Origin: Narthecium ossifragum
Lineage: Eukaryota; Streptophyta; Magnoliopsida; Dioscoreales; Nartheciaceae
Reading direction: 5' to 3'
Assembly (NCBI GenBank): GCA_963920575.1
Contig: OY986972.1
Coordinates: 5,721,115-5,785,114 of the forward strand
Length of the DNA stretch: 64,000 bases
Part shown: positions 47,382 through 58,653 of the stretch, piece after piece
Numbering within the stretch: the stretch's first letter is position 1
Layout: every line of letters starts with the position of its first letter
Notes under the pieces: generated by a model
What the model was told of the DNA's origin: nothing
What the model saw: the letters and a program-made list of their open reading frames with translations, nothing else
The model's database searches: none
Program-made: the position numbers and the translations under genes

Positions 47382-48619
47382 TGTTAGAGAGGAAATCTGA
47401 CCGTTGACCGGTCAAATAGTCAAGGTCAAATCCTATTCCACACTTAAATATCAGATGATTGTAGTTGAGTTCTACTATTTCGAATTAACGAACCAGAGAT
47501 GTCAAGTAATATGGAAATCTAGATTAAACCTAATTAAAATAATCTAATAATCAAGATTAACTGAAAATAATCTAAATTAACCTAAGAAAAGCCTTAAATT
47601 ATCTAAGATTACGGAATTAAATAAAGCATAAAGATCAACCTAAATTACTAAATCCAGAAAATGCTTTTAAATCTATTCGATTAACTTAATCTAAGAAAAC
47701 AGTAACTTATTCTAATAGAAAAACAGTAAAGAAAGCTTAAAGAACAGAAAGCGTAAAAGAAGACTGATAAAACCTAAATTAATCTTAAAATACTCCTATA
47801 ATCATAAAGAAAAGAAACAGTAATCAATAAACTAATTTAATCTTACCTAGAACTAATTTAACTTAATTAAACTATGAAACAGAAACGGACAGAAAGCAGA
47901 AACGGAAAAAAATCCATTAATCTAGAACTATAAAACAGAAACAAAAGGAAGAAGCGATTAAAACGACTACATTATCGAGATTATGCTAAGAAAGCAGTAA
48001 AAGAAAGTCATTAATCAAACTGAAAGCTTTATTAATCAACTTACAGGTACATAAGAAACGAAAGCCATGCTTAAGAGCAGGTTATAGATTGTCGGGGGTG
48101 TTTACAGTGGAGAAGAGAAGCTATTTATTCTAAGGAACTAACTAACTGCTCCCGCCTTGAGGGTTGATGGCGTAAAAGGAGGAGATCGTGTGCGAACTGC
48201 TCCATAACAGCTTCTCCCACGTTCGTGTCTGGCTTGGAGAGTACACGTGGTCGATGCTCGTTCGTTGCATACGTCACGATTACGTTGGCTTACTTATCGT
48301 TTCTTGTCAACGTCATACCTGCATGTGTTTTTTAACCATATTTGACACACATGTTAATTGCTTTTGGACGATGACATTAAGTAACATGTCCAATTGTGAC
48401 TTTTGGGCGATTATCGTCCATAGTCCCTTAAACAGTGTTGCAATATGGACGATATCGTCCATTTGGTCAATATTCTATCGTCCATTTGGTCGATAGATTC
48501 TATCGTTCATTTGGTCGATAAGTTTCATCTGGTCGATAAGATATAGTTATCGTTCATTTAGACATTACTTTTTGCTTACGTGTCCGTCATTAATGATTTA
48601 GCCATTATTTTGGTTAACA
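47382..48619 (-). repeat. 3' LTR of the Ty3/gypsy element
   Basis: TGTTAACC...CTCTAACA on the minus strand, about 98-99% identical by eye to 60648-61885. Its start carries several degenerate copies of CATTTGGTCGATA at about 48450-48545. Confidence 0.95.
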
Positions 48620-48630
48620 TTTTGCCCCCC
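48620..48630 (-). promoter_or_regulatory. Polypurine tract (plus-strand primer)
   Basis: GGGGGGCAAAA on the minus strand abuts the 3' LTR exactly, the expected position for second-strand priming. Confidence 0.75.
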
Positions 48631-48972
48631 ATGCGGTAATCGAGGAGACACTTTAATGACGAGGTGACCGCATCATACGGGACTTGACCGTTTTGTCTAA
48701 GTTTTTGAATTTAATCATAGCGGATGTTTAGGAAAATGAACCACTGCGCCGTTTCTTTTCTCTATCCAAATCTTTTGGGATCCGGCATTTAAACCTTTTA
48801 GCAAGTAACGACAAAAAACCCTTTATTTAAATTGCTTCCTTTAGCCAGGAAGGAACTTTCTTCGCCTGTCTTCTTCTTCAAGTCTCCTAGGGTTTTATTG
48901 CTCTTTACCTACTTCCGCGGCGGTTCTTTGTTCTTTTCCTCTTAACTCCGGCGTCTACACCCGCTCGTCATC

Positions 48973-50520
48973 ATGGTGCGCGAGATCAAGGCTGACAACG
49001 ATGTACAGAAAGAGGTGACGTCTGCCGTCGGAGATTACAATGAAAGCATGAAGTCGGAGGAAATAAGGAGCAGTTATCTGGTCCGGGAAGGTAACCTTAA
49101 CTCTCAGTCATTTATTTTGGGTCCTTGCTTCATTCCTGAACATATTGCTTCCCTTGGTTCCGAGGAGATGGCTCTTGTGCATTCTTTTCCTCTTTCTGGC
49201 GATTTGCCCTTTTCTGGAACCCTAAATTTATCTTCTCTTTCTTCAAAAAATCCTATCATCTCCTGGCCATTAGTTGATGACAAGTTTGTCAAATGATATA
49301 ATAGGATGATTGGCCATTCTGAGACTAAGTCAATTTTTTCTGATGCGGGTATTTTAGACTTCTTGGACTTGAGCACCAGGGTTCCTCTTCAAGACTCTAA
49401 CTTGCTTATTTCGTCGCTTCTCTTTTGGTCGACAGAATATAACAATTTTGTCTTCCCTTTTGGTTCGCTCACCATAACTATAATGGACATATCGCTCTTA
49501 ACTGGTTTAACTCCACTTGGTACTTCTGTATCGGCCAATATGGACGTACCTAAGAAGGAGATCGTTTTTGAGGCCGATAAGAATTACAGTCTTTTTATTA
49601 ACTATTATGCCAAGTTGTCTGAGAGCGATGGCCCTCCAAATTCTCTTGAACGATTAGCGTTCATTTACTATTGGCTCTGTAAATTTGTCCTTTGTCTCCC
49701 TGCCAAAAGACCTGTCAAGGGGTACATTCCACTCGCCCGGGATCTTTCTTCAGGCAAACAAGTTTTTTCTCTTGCCCCTTTTGTTTTGTCGGCCATCTAT
49801 CGAGGAATGTATCTCGTCCTTGAACAGTTGAGGGAAGGTGGTAGCTTGACGGGATTTGGTCCTTTGTGGCTCGTCCAATTATGGCTTAGAGCTTACTTCC
49901 CTGATCTTCATATGCCGCCTTCATCATCATCGGCCAGAACTCAAGGCCATTTGTATCTTTCTTCGTCTTCTATTTCCAAATCCTTTCGACAGGCTTTCAA
50001 TTATTTTTATACTTTGTCTAATTTTTCTTCGTATCGTCCATTCAACCCTGAGTCTCACCCATCGTCCATTAAGCCCTTACTTGATCTTTCCTCAGACTTA
50101 GAATCTGATGATAAAATACTGGCTTGGGCCCGTTTTCTCATTGGCCGTGATCTTCACTTCGATACGGCTTGGGGTAAGGCGAACAATAAATGTGGAGTAG
50201 AAGTTTATGCTCCCAATTTTGCTGCTCGCCAATTTGGCCTTAAACAGTCTTGGCCAGTGCCACCATACTTCAGCTTCAATATCGTCGCTAGAGGGCGATG
50301 TATCTTCTCAGACATTGAGCGAGTAATTTATGTGGATAAGAGAGAATTGCTCCTCATTAAGAGGTTTAGGCTTAGACCTTTTGAGCCTACTAGTGAGATT
50401 GAAGCTAGTATCACCGACAGCTGGAAAGAAATAGTCGATGAACGTCTTTTCTTCTCTGACAAGGACCTAGTTTTTAGAAATTCATTCCTCCAAAAGAGAA
50501 GAAAAGATAAATGCAAGTGA
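48973..50520 (+). pseudogene. Antisense plant-mobile-domain (PMD) protein, N-terminal and PMD part, one stop
   Basis: This gene runs opposite to gag-pol, between pol and the 3' LTR. From the ATG at 48973 the frame is open to a single TGA at 49294-49296 and then continues in the same frame to 50518-50520. The long part has the hallmarks of the plant mobile domain (the aminotransferase-like domain of MAIN/MAIL proteins and TE ORFs): AGILDFLDLSTRV, FPFGSLTITIMDISLLTGL, FIYYWLCKFVLCLPAKR, GPLWLVQLWLRAYFP. A frameshift just before 50511 separates it from the next coding stretch. Function in the element is unknown. An AT-rich TTTAAA box lies about 190 bp before the ATG in a CT-rich leader, so a private promoter is possible. 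Confidence 0.8.
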
Positions 50521-52524
50521 CTTCTCGACCAATTAAACGAAAGAACAAAGGTACATCTTCATCGTTTTCCTTGATTGTTTGATGTCCTTTCTTCATTTAA
50601 TAATATATGATCGATAGGTTCTGACGATGAGGGCGATGCACCGCCCAAGAAAAGACGTGGTAAAGGAAAAACTATCGTCCAACCTCAACCATATTCTTCT
50701 CCAATAAATCAATCATCTCCTCGATCGATAGGTTTTGACGATGAGGATGATGAACCGCTCACAAAGAGACGTGCTAAAGGGAAAACCACCGTCCAACTTC
50801 AACCATCTTCCTCTGCAAAAGATCAATCATCTCCAGTTGTAGAGGAAAAGGTTAATTCTCCCAGCGGCAGTCATCGAAGCAGTCTATCTGCTCATGCCAA
50901 GTGAGCATCATAAAATTTTCTTTTCAGTTATGTTTGTATTCTTCTTTTGACACTTAACCTTTGCGTCTTCAGGACTGCTGTAGAGGTGGGTTCCAGTACG
51001 CCTAGTTCCTTGTACTCCTTGTCGTCTCCTCGACCTAAAACTAACGTTCCTCAAGTTGTGCTTGACACATCTCCATCACAAATGGTCGAGGAAAATCCTC
51101 TAGTTTCTCCTGGTCGTGCTGACAAGAGTTTGCCTCCAACTTCCTCGGCCAAATCTTCCTCAAAAACAAAGGCGCATGTACGTTCGGGTGGTAGAATCAA
51201 ATGAATCGCCCAAAAGAATTTAAAAGTATAGATAACCTCATTATATTGATGATCGATCTATCGACCATTCTCTAAATTTTAATTTTTTAGGAATCGAGGA
51301 AGCGAAAGTCTGGCGACCAAGACTCTGGTCGAGAAGAAGAGGATGAAGACGATAACAACCTCTTTGACGTCTTAAATGCAGCTCCCGCTAGACCAGGTTT
51401 GTCATTAACCGGTAGAATGCTCGTTCATGGTCCGTATAGTCTTTTACGAGACCTTGGTAATGCGAGTTTATCTTCTGTATCAGCTTCCCTTGATATCCCA
51501 GCTGCTCCAACTCGGATTGAGGATCCCTCGGTCAAAACTGTTGAGCCGAGTGTTGTTGTTTCTCCAGTTGTTTCATCAACACAGGCACTAATCGCATCTC
51601 CAACACCCCGCCGCGATGTCCCTGAACAAATAAGAGCGACTACCAAAAGTCCTGTGGCTGCTGCCTCTGCAATGATGACTTCGTGTCCATCTTTTGTTAC
51701 TCCCACTGCTCATCCATCCAGTTCTACCTCATCACAGGTACTTATCGTTCAATTTGATTCTCTCGCTCATTTAGTGTAAACTCTTACTGAATACTTGTTC
51801 TTTTCAGGGCGACCTCGCCCAGTTAATGAATATTGTCCAGGCATTCTCGGATTCCTGGCATGCCATAGTTACTGCCAAGAAAACGGCTATTGATCCTGAA
51901 GTTGCACGAGGGAGTCAACATGAAGAATTCAGGCGAGCTTTATCTCAATGTCTTGTAGTTTTGGATAAACTACCTGAAGAGGACTTCACTAGATCAGATA
52001 GTGAAGCACTGGATAAAGCTATAACACCTTTTCCCTCCGTGGATCCAACAGTCTTAGGGTTTTCGTCCAGTGATATGGACGATATTCACAGCATTAAGAT
52101 CAAGGTTGAGAGTCTGACTGCTGAGAGAAATAACTTAATGAATGAGATAGTTCTTATAGGGGAACGTCAAGAGCGACGTACCCATATCAGAGATATCATC
52201 AGCAATCGCGTTAAACAGCTTCAGAAAAATACTGATGATATTGGCGAAAAGGAGTCAGAGATCCTTGGTTATCAAAACCAAATAAAAGAGTTAGAGGAAA
52301 AAATTGCCCAATGCACCACTCAAAAGAATTATCTTCTTCGCGAGACTACCCAACTAGCTGAGGAAGGCAATCAAATGATGCAAGAATACATCGCCTTGGA
52401 GGCTAATTCCTCAAAAGATCGCCAAGTTGAATTGAAGGGTGAACTTGTGAAGAACAAGCAACGCTTTAAAGCCATCCGCGAAAGAATTGCTCTTTTATCT
52501 CAAAATCTCTCTTTGAAGAGATGA
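50511..52524 (+). CDS. Antisense PMD gene, downstream exons (basic, Ser/Pro-rich and coiled-coil part)
   Basis: Likely exons are 50511-50553 (end of the first exon after a frameshift), 50618-50900, 50973-51177, 51291-51737 and 51808-52524, each bounded by GT-AG with matching phases. The product has basic clusters (KRKNKG, KKRRGKGK, RKRKSG) that could be nuclear localisation signals and an acidic stretch. It then has a Ser/Pro/Thr-rich region and a C-terminal 230 residues rich in heptad-like leucines and charged residues (IKELEEKIAQ, NDLM/ERNNLMNEI), a probable coiled coil. The second exon holds two tandem copies (about 110 bp) that both include the GATCGATAGGTT acceptor sequence. The 3' end of the gene faces the integrase end tail to tail, with about 165 bp between stops. 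Confidence 0.7.
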
Positions 52525-52689
52525 TTTTTTACTTGTCTGATATGAGCGATGAAATTTGTAATGTAACACTTTTGGCCGATACATTTTGTAATGAACAAAA
52601 TTTTGTTAATTGCTATCGTCCAAATCTAAAGGACGTGTTTTGTTAATTGCTATCGTCCAGATTTTAAGGACGTTTTTCTTCTATGCTTT

Positions 52690-53373
52690 TTATTCCATTG
52701 ATGGGTAGTACTTCTTAATGTATCGACCATTGATCATTGATCGATGCAACCCACCGTCAATATTTCTCAGTTGATATAATCCATTTGGAAATACTTGATC
52801 GACCAAGTATGGTCCTTCCCAGTTGGACGACCACTTTCCATATTTGGGATCATTACGATCTATAGGTAGGATCGTTTTCCAAACTAGATCTCCTTCTTGA
52901 AATTCTTTTGATACTACCCTTTTATTGTAGATATCGGGCACTTTTAACTTTTGTGCCTCTATATTTTCTAAGGCAATAGCTCGTTGCTCATGGAGCTCTA
53001 AAAGATTATACATTAATGCTTCTTCATACTCTTCACTAGTTGAGCGATCTTGTTCTAGAACTCTGGGCGATAGAACATTTATCTCAGCCGGTATCACCGC
53101 CTCTTGACCATAAACTAATTGATAAGGCGTGACCTTAGTACTAGACTTAGGTGTAGTTCTATATGTCCATAACGCTCTTAGTAAACCTTCATGCCATTGC
53201 CTTGGGTTATCGTCCATCATCTTTCTTATGATTGACTTGATGGTTTTATTGGACGCTTCAGCTTGTTCATTAGATTGGGCATAGTAAGGTGTAGAATTGG
53301 CCATATTAATTTTATATTCAGCCAAAAAATTCTTTACCTTAGAACTTACAAACATTGTCCCTTGATCGGACAC
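52690..53373 (-). pseudogene. Integrase, C-terminal half
   Basis: The frame opens within the integrase core at SDQG (second catalytic Asp), then SNEQAEASNK with the catalytic Glu at about residue 39, then a chromatin-side C-terminal region (EGDLVWKTI, GKWSSNWEGPY, LHRSMINGRYIKKYYP). It is in a different frame from the first half, so a frameshift near 53373-53425 splits the protein. Integrase inserts the cDNA into host DNA. Confidence 0.9.
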
Positions 53374-53423
53374 AATTGTTTGTGGAATGCCAAATCTACA
53401 TATGATGTTTTCCCAAATGAAGT

Positions 53424-53912
53424 TTATACTTGATCATCAGAAATATTTTTTAATGGGATTGCTTCTACCCATTTAGTAAAATAGTCTGTTGCCACAATTA
53501 CAAACTTGTGCAACATGGACGATGGAAGATATATTTTTCCTATAATGTCTATTGCCCAACATCTGAATGGCCAAGGTTTAACGATAACTGATAACTCACT
53601 TGCTGGAGCTCGCTGTAATGGACCATGTCTTTGGCATGCTTCACATCCTTTGGCATATATAGCACACTCCTCCCTCATGCGCGGCCAATAAAAGCCACTG
53701 CGCATTATTTGCCAGCGCATTTTGATGCCAGAATAATGTGCCCCACAAACACCATTATGTATCTCGGCCATTGTCAATTTAGCTTCATCAGGATTCAAAC
53801 AGCGCAATAAGACTCCATCTGGTCGACGTTTATATAAAACGTCGTTTTGTAGAAAATAATGTATTGCTTTAAGACGGATTTTTCTATCAACCTTAAGCGA
53901 AGGATCTTTCAA
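53424..53912 (-). pseudogene. Integrase, zinc-binding and first core half
   Basis: The zinc-binding residues H52, H59, C90 and C93 are visible (HNGVCGAH, CEACQ), followed by the first catalytic Asp at about residue 122 (WAIDIIG). The frame differs from the RT-RNase H frame because of a frameshift a little upstream of 53912 and ends early at a second one. Confidence 0.9.
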
Positions 53913-56047
53913 AAAATCGACGATTGGGGTCCGCCAATCCGGTTGGCTATATAGCCTGATGCTATTTGGGCGAGGGTATTGGCCTCATCGTTCTGCAGCC
54001 TTGGAACGAAGAGTAGTTCAAAATCGTTAAAACGATTTAATAACATTAGAGCGATTTGATGAAATGGAATTAGTATATCGCTCTGGCATTTATAATGTCT
54101 AAGTAAATGATTTATCTCTAATTGTGAATCACCTTTGATTTGTACATTGGACACTCCTAAGTCTAACAAAATTTCTAGGCCGATGATTAGAGCTTCATAC
54201 TCAGCCTGATTGTTAGTACATAGTTGCGATAGAGTATACGCAAATTTATATTTGCGTCCAATGGGCGATAGGATTGTGATTCCAAGGCCAGCTCCATTGA
54301 CAGTTTTAGAACCGTCAAAGTACATCGTCCATGAGGTGAGCGATACGTTGGTGATTTCTCGCTCTAATTCCTTTGGTATATCTACGCAAGGATAGTCAGC
54401 TAAAAAATCAGCCAATGCCTGACCCTTAACAGCCTTTTGAGATACAAATTGAATATCAAATTCAGCCAAAGTTAAAACCCAATAACCAATACGTTGGTGC
54501 AAAATTGGTCGAGAAAACAAGAATTTCAATACATTGAACTTAGATATCAAGTAGACAGTTACATGTTTTAAATAAGCTCTAAGCTTGGTACACATAAAAT
54601 ATAAGGCCAGGCACAACTTTTCTATGGCCGAGTACTTCTGTTCATAAGGTAACAACTGTCTACTTAGATAGTACACTGCTCTCTCAACTCCATCTTTTCC
54701 ATCTTGCGCCAAGAGACCGCCTATTGATCGGTCTGCTGCAGCGATGTAAAGCTTCATGGGTTGTTCCAACCTTGGCGGTGCCATAACTGGTGGCGTTGAT
54801 AAACATTGCTTCAAGCGTTCAAAGGCTTGTTGATGTCGCTCTTCCCAGACGAAATCGTCTTCATTCCTTAATCGTAAGAGCGATGAAAACTCTTGAGTTT
54901 TACCTGCACAGTTAGCAATAAATCTTCTCAAAAAATTTATTTGACCAAGGAACTTTTGCAGTTCTTTTTTAGTCTTTGGAGGACTGGCCTCAATTATAGA
55001 CTTTGCTTTGTTTTGGTCAAGTTCTATTCCTCGCTGATGGACGAGAAAACGAAGAAAATTCCCTGCTTGTACCTCAAAGGCACATTTCAAGGGATTTAAT
55101 TTTAAATTATATTCTCTCATTCGCTCAAAAGCTTTAATCAATTGTGAAAAGTGATCGGCCATAATTGGTGATTTTACTACAATGTCATCGACATACACCT
55201 CGAGAAAATGGCCAATCATATCATGAAAAATCAAGTTCATCGCTCGCTGATAAGTAGCACCAGCATTTTTTAGACCAAAGGGCATAACAACCCATTCATA
55301 ACTCCCAAGTGATCCTAGACATCTAAATGCCGTTTTATGAACATCATTATCGGCGATATAAATTTGGTTATATCCAGAATACCCATCCATAAATGAGTAT
55401 ATTTCGTGCCCAGCGGTGGAATCAACTAAATTATCGACCGATGGCATAGGATACTCATCTTTGGGTGTAGCCAAGTTTAAATTTCTAAAGTCTATACAAA
55501 CTCTAAGTTTGCCATTTTTCTTCTTAACTGGCACTATATTAGAAAGCCATTCTACATATTTGGCCGTTCTAATAAAGTTAGCATTCAACAATCGTTTAAT
55601 TTCTTTCTTTACTTCTGGGATTATGTTTGGAGCAAAGCGTCTAGGCGCTTGCTTATATGGTTTAAAATTTGGTCGAATAGGGAGTTCATGCTCTACAATA
55701 TTTCTATCTAAACCAGGCATTTCTTTATAATCCCATGCAAAGCAATCTTTATATGAACGTAAAATAGCAATGAGTTCGTACCTTACATCTTGGTTGATAA
55801 GCTTACTGATGAATGTTGGACGATGCTCCTCACCATCACCAAGGTTGACTTCTTCCAAGGGGTCTTGAGCTTGCATATTTCCACGTTTACCGTAGGGGAC
55901 TTCTTCCTCGTCTTCTTGGGGGATCTCTTTTAGACAATCTAGGTCGTTCTCTTCTTGTGCAGCGAATGCTTCCACTTGATAAGCCATTAGTTTGGCTTTT
56001 AAGGCCGTTACAGCGGCCTGATTTCTCTTAGAGTCTGAATTCATCAT
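53909..56047 (-). CDS. Reverse transcriptase with two RNase H domains
   Basis: A 712-residue frame. RT runs from about residue 120 to 340 with VKKKNGKLRVCIDFRNLN and the catalytic YVDD at 285-288. The RT-linked RNase H (about 430-545) has a degenerate active site (KLYIAAADRS). A second RNase H (about 572-700) keeps D578 (YFDGS), E617 (QAEYEAL) and D640 (GDSQL). Such a dual arrangement with a decayed first and intact second RNase H is known from the Tat/Ogre lineage. The frame starts with an ATGA overlap on the protease stop. Its last residues drift off frame before integrase. Confidence 0.95.
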   Translation of the reverse strand: MMNSDSKRNQAAVTALKAKLMAYQVEAFAAQEENDLDCLKEIPQEDEEEVPYGKRGNMQAQDPLEEVNLGDGEEHRPTFISKLINQDVRYELIAILRSYKDCFAWDYKEMPGLDRNIVEHELPIRPNFKPYKQAPRRFAPNIIPEVKKEIKRLLNANFIRTAKYVEWLSNIVPVKKKNGKLRVCIDFRNLNLATPKDEYPMPSVDNLVDSTAGHEIYSFMDGYSGYNQIYIADNDVHKTAFRCLGSLGSYEWVVMPFGLKNAGATYQRAMNLIFHDMIGHFLEVYVDDIVVKSPIMADHFSQLIKAFERMREYNLKLNPLKCAFEVQAGNFLRFLVHQRGIELDQNKAKSIIEASPPKTKKELQKFLGQINFLRRFIANCAGKTQEFSSLLRLRNEDDFVWEERHQQAFERLKQCLSTPPVMAPPRLEQPMKLYIAAADRSIGGLLAQDGKDGVERAVYYLSRQLLPYEQKYSAIEKLCLALYFMCTKLRAYLKHVTVYLISKFNVLKFLFSRPILHQRIGYWVLTLAEFDIQFVSQKAVKGQALADFLADYPCVDIPKELEREITNVSLTSWTMYFDGSKTVNGAGLGITILSPIGRKYKFAYTLSQLCTNNQAEYEALIIGLEILLDLGVSNVQIKGDSQLEINHLLRHYKCQSDILIPFHQIALMLLNRFNDFELLFVPRLQNDEANTLAQIASGYIANRIGGPQSSIF

Positions 56048-57996
56048 TTCTGATTTGTGGCCGGTGATCGGCCAGCTTTAGGTGCAAAGACCACTGAGGT
56101 TGGTCTTGCTGGATCAAACAGTTCCGCCACACGCTCCCTTAGCATAACTCCATTCTCAGAAACTACTTTGAGTGTATCCTCAAACTGAAGGAATTGTAAG
56201 GGGCCATAATTGCAGTCATAGAAAGATGCCTCCAAGGCATGCGTGTCCATACTATACAGTATGTTATCGGCCATAACTGATTCCACGTTTCCCTCGTCTT
56301 TCCATAAAAATAAACATTTATGAAGAGACGACGGAACACACGGACTGGCATGAATCCAGTCTCGACCAAGCAGCACATTATAACTGGTCAATGAGTCCAT
56401 GACAAAGAACGCTGTCGTTCTTGTGACGCTTCCAACCTTAATGTCCAGAGGAAGGATTCCCTTTGCTGGGGCTGGAACTCCACTGAATCCTGTTAGTGTG
56501 ATATCCGTGGGGATAAGATCACTATCGGTTTTGTGCAACTTCTTCATCATCTTTGCTGGGATGACATTTACTGCAGCTCCGGTGTCGATCAGAACTCTGC
56601 TTACTGGGACGCCGTTGATCTCGGCCTTGATATGTAGAGGCCGTAAATGGCGCGTCATTGCTGCTGGAGGTCGTTTGAACACGACATTGTTCCGATCTTT
56701 GGGATCTTCCTTGTGTGAACTGGTCGATGACTGAGGTTGATGGCTAACTGCTTTCCCCTTTGCCTTAGCTGCAACCTGGATGACTTCTGGGTTCTCTTGA
56801 CCATCCCATGATGGCCACTGTTGATCATTCTGGTGTTGTTCCTGCTGTGTCTCTGTTTCTTCCATGTCCCAACCAGTTGGGATGATTGGTACTTCATCGG
56901 CTGGCGGAGCGTACTTGGCAACATCGGACTTGGGAACCCACTTCTTTACAATGGGATCGTCATAGCAAACCAAATAATCAAATTTACCGCTGGGCTGGCC
57001 CTGAGTGCTGATAGCTGGATTACCTGCCTTGTAGAGATCCATCAATAGCTTCTTTTGGGAGATGTTTCTTCTCGCTGCTTCCTCATTGACTTTGATGGGT
57101 ACTTCTATTTCTACCCATTCAACATCCTCGACCATGGGCTCTTGTTCTTCATGACCCCAGTCAGTTGGAACAATTGTTGTTGACGTCGATGGAATGATCT
57201 GGGCGACAACTTCTGTCTTCTTAACAAGACGCTTCACCTTGACGTCTCCATAAACTCGCAGGTAATCATATCGGCCACTTGGCTGGCCACCTGGTCCAAC
57301 TGCTGGATTTCCTTCTTCATACAACTGTCTCAACAGCTGTTCTGTAGATATATTCCTCCTCCAAGCTTCTTCAGCAACGTCGATCTTTTCTTCGACCTCG
57401 ACGTACTCATCTTCCTGGTCTAATACTAAGTTCACTGAGGGTGAATCTTCCAATTTATCGACCAAGGTAGCCGATGTGTCTCCATCTTCCTCGACCAGGG
57501 TGGCTGACGATCCATCATCGGCCATATCGGATATATCTGAGTCGCTTTCAGCTGGACATTGTTGTCCAAGGTGACTTGGCAAGATATAGTTGTTCACAAT
57601 GACTGACGGGAGTGTTCCGAATCTGATCACTTGGTTTGCCCCAGTCTCATCGTCATCATCCTTGTTTGGACGATGAAACTTGCTCTTTGAAGACTCTGTT
57701 GCCTTAGAGACAGCAACATCTTCTTCAATCTCCTCAGCCTCCTCATCCTGACTTGGGTTAATTTCTTGGGCTTGCTTGGCCTTCATCATCTGGCCATACT
57801 TCTTCTGGTGGCGACGGTACTGAGTCCTCGTCATCTCCTCCACAGGAACCGACCGGCGAGTATAACAGTTGTAGTTGTACCATCGCTCTGGCTTGTAAGG
57901 CTGAGGCATAAAGCTCTTTGGGTACACGTGAGGCTGACCTCTGTTCCACTGCCTAGACTGTGGACGATGAAACTTGGTCCCAAAGAACGGTGTCAT
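56044..57996 (-). CDS. Retrotransposon protease region with tandem ~90-residue modules
   Basis: A 650-residue frame, same reading frame as gag but separated from it by one TGA (58012-58014). The aspartic protease has its catalytic DTG at residues 471-473 (VLIDTGAAVNVI) and the flap-side LLGRDWI. Upstream, about residues 200-385, two similar modules follow each other: each has (A/W)RRNIS, LL..LY..GNPA, GQPSG(R/K)(F/Y)DYL and ends in a P.(D/G)W block. I do not recognise this module as a named domain. An acidic linker precedes it. Confidence 0.9.
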   Translation of the reverse strand: MTPFFGTKFHRPQSRQWNRGQPHVYPKSFMPQPYKPERWYNYNCYTRRSVPVEEMTRTQYRRHQKKYGQMMKAKQAQEINPSQDEEAEEIEEDVAVSKATESSKSKFHRPNKDDDDETGANQVIRFGTLPSVIVNNYILPSHLGQQCPAESDSDISDMADDGSSATLVEEDGDTSATLVDKLEDSPSVNLVLDQEDEYVEVEEKIDVAEEAWRRNISTEQLLRQLYEEGNPAVGPGGQPSGRYDYLRVYGDVKVKRLVKKTEVVAQIIPSTSTTIVPTDWGHEEQEPMVEDVEWVEIEVPIKVNEEAARRNISQKKLLMDLYKAGNPAISTQGQPSGKFDYLVCYDDPIVKKWVPKSDVAKYAPPADEVPIIPTGWDMEETETQQEQHQNDQQWPSWDGQENPEVIQVAAKAKGKAVSHQPQSSTSSHKEDPKDRNNVVFKRPPAAMTRHLRPLHIKAEINGVPVSRVLIDTGAAVNVIPAKMMKKLHKTDSDLIPTDITLTGFSGVPAPAKGILPLDIKVGSVTRTTAFFVMDSLTSYNVLLGRDWIHASPCVPSSLHKCLFLWKDEGNVESVMADNILYSMDTHALEASFYDCNYGPLQFLQFEDTLKVVSENGVMLRERVAELFDPARPTSVVFAPKAGRSPATNQK

Positions 57997-58011
57997 CGGG
58001 TGACTGAGATC

Positions 58012-58653
58012 TCAATGACATCTTGGGCAGACATGTGGAAGAACATGTTCCTTCCCTTTGTCTTGGCCAAGTCTTGTGAACACATCTGGACGACTATCGT
58101 CCTGAGTCTCGTCGATGACGATCTTGAACTTTGGCAATTTGAAATTTGCCACATCTGTCAACACCATCCCCACTGGAGCAGCTTTGGGGAATGGGTTTGC
58201 ATCAACTCCCATGTGTTTGGCTGGGAAACCAATCCTACCGGAATCAATCGCATCCTGCAAAACATTACGGAAAGCCAAACATTGGTTAGTGTGATGTGAC
58301 CAAGCATTATGCCATTTACAATATCTTTTGTTTTTGATTTCATCAAGGCTTGGCATAGCATGTCCATCTTTCAATTTGACTTGTTTATCTTTGAGTAGTT
58401 GATCAAAGATTTGATCAGCCTTTGAAATATCAAAAGAAAACTTTCGCATTGGACGTTTACCGTCTCTAATTACTTCTTTACCCTTAAGTTCTCGTTCAAG
58501 TTTGGCAAGAGCTTTACATATATAAAGTTTTCCTTTGAGGAGCTCGGCCAAACAAACATCGTTCATATTGTAGTTTTCTTCATCGATGTCACTAACTTGG
58601 TTTATTTCATAGTTAGTATCTCTATAGTAAGTTCCTTTGGAAGATGATTTCAT
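58012..58653 (-). pseudogene. Gag C-terminal / nucleocapsid-like segment
   Basis: A 213-residue frame in the same reading frame as gag, bounded by in-frame TAG (58654-58656) and TGA (58012-58014). It has a C112-X2-H115-X4-H120-X4-C125 zinc knuckle variant (YCKWHNAWSHHTNQC), typical of this group of gypsy elements and distinct from the usual CX2CX4HX4C knuckle. Confidence 0.85.

Noticed and set aside
55416..55730. Plus-strand frame over RT
   Set aside because: Shadow of the RT coding frame, outside the antisense PMD gene.
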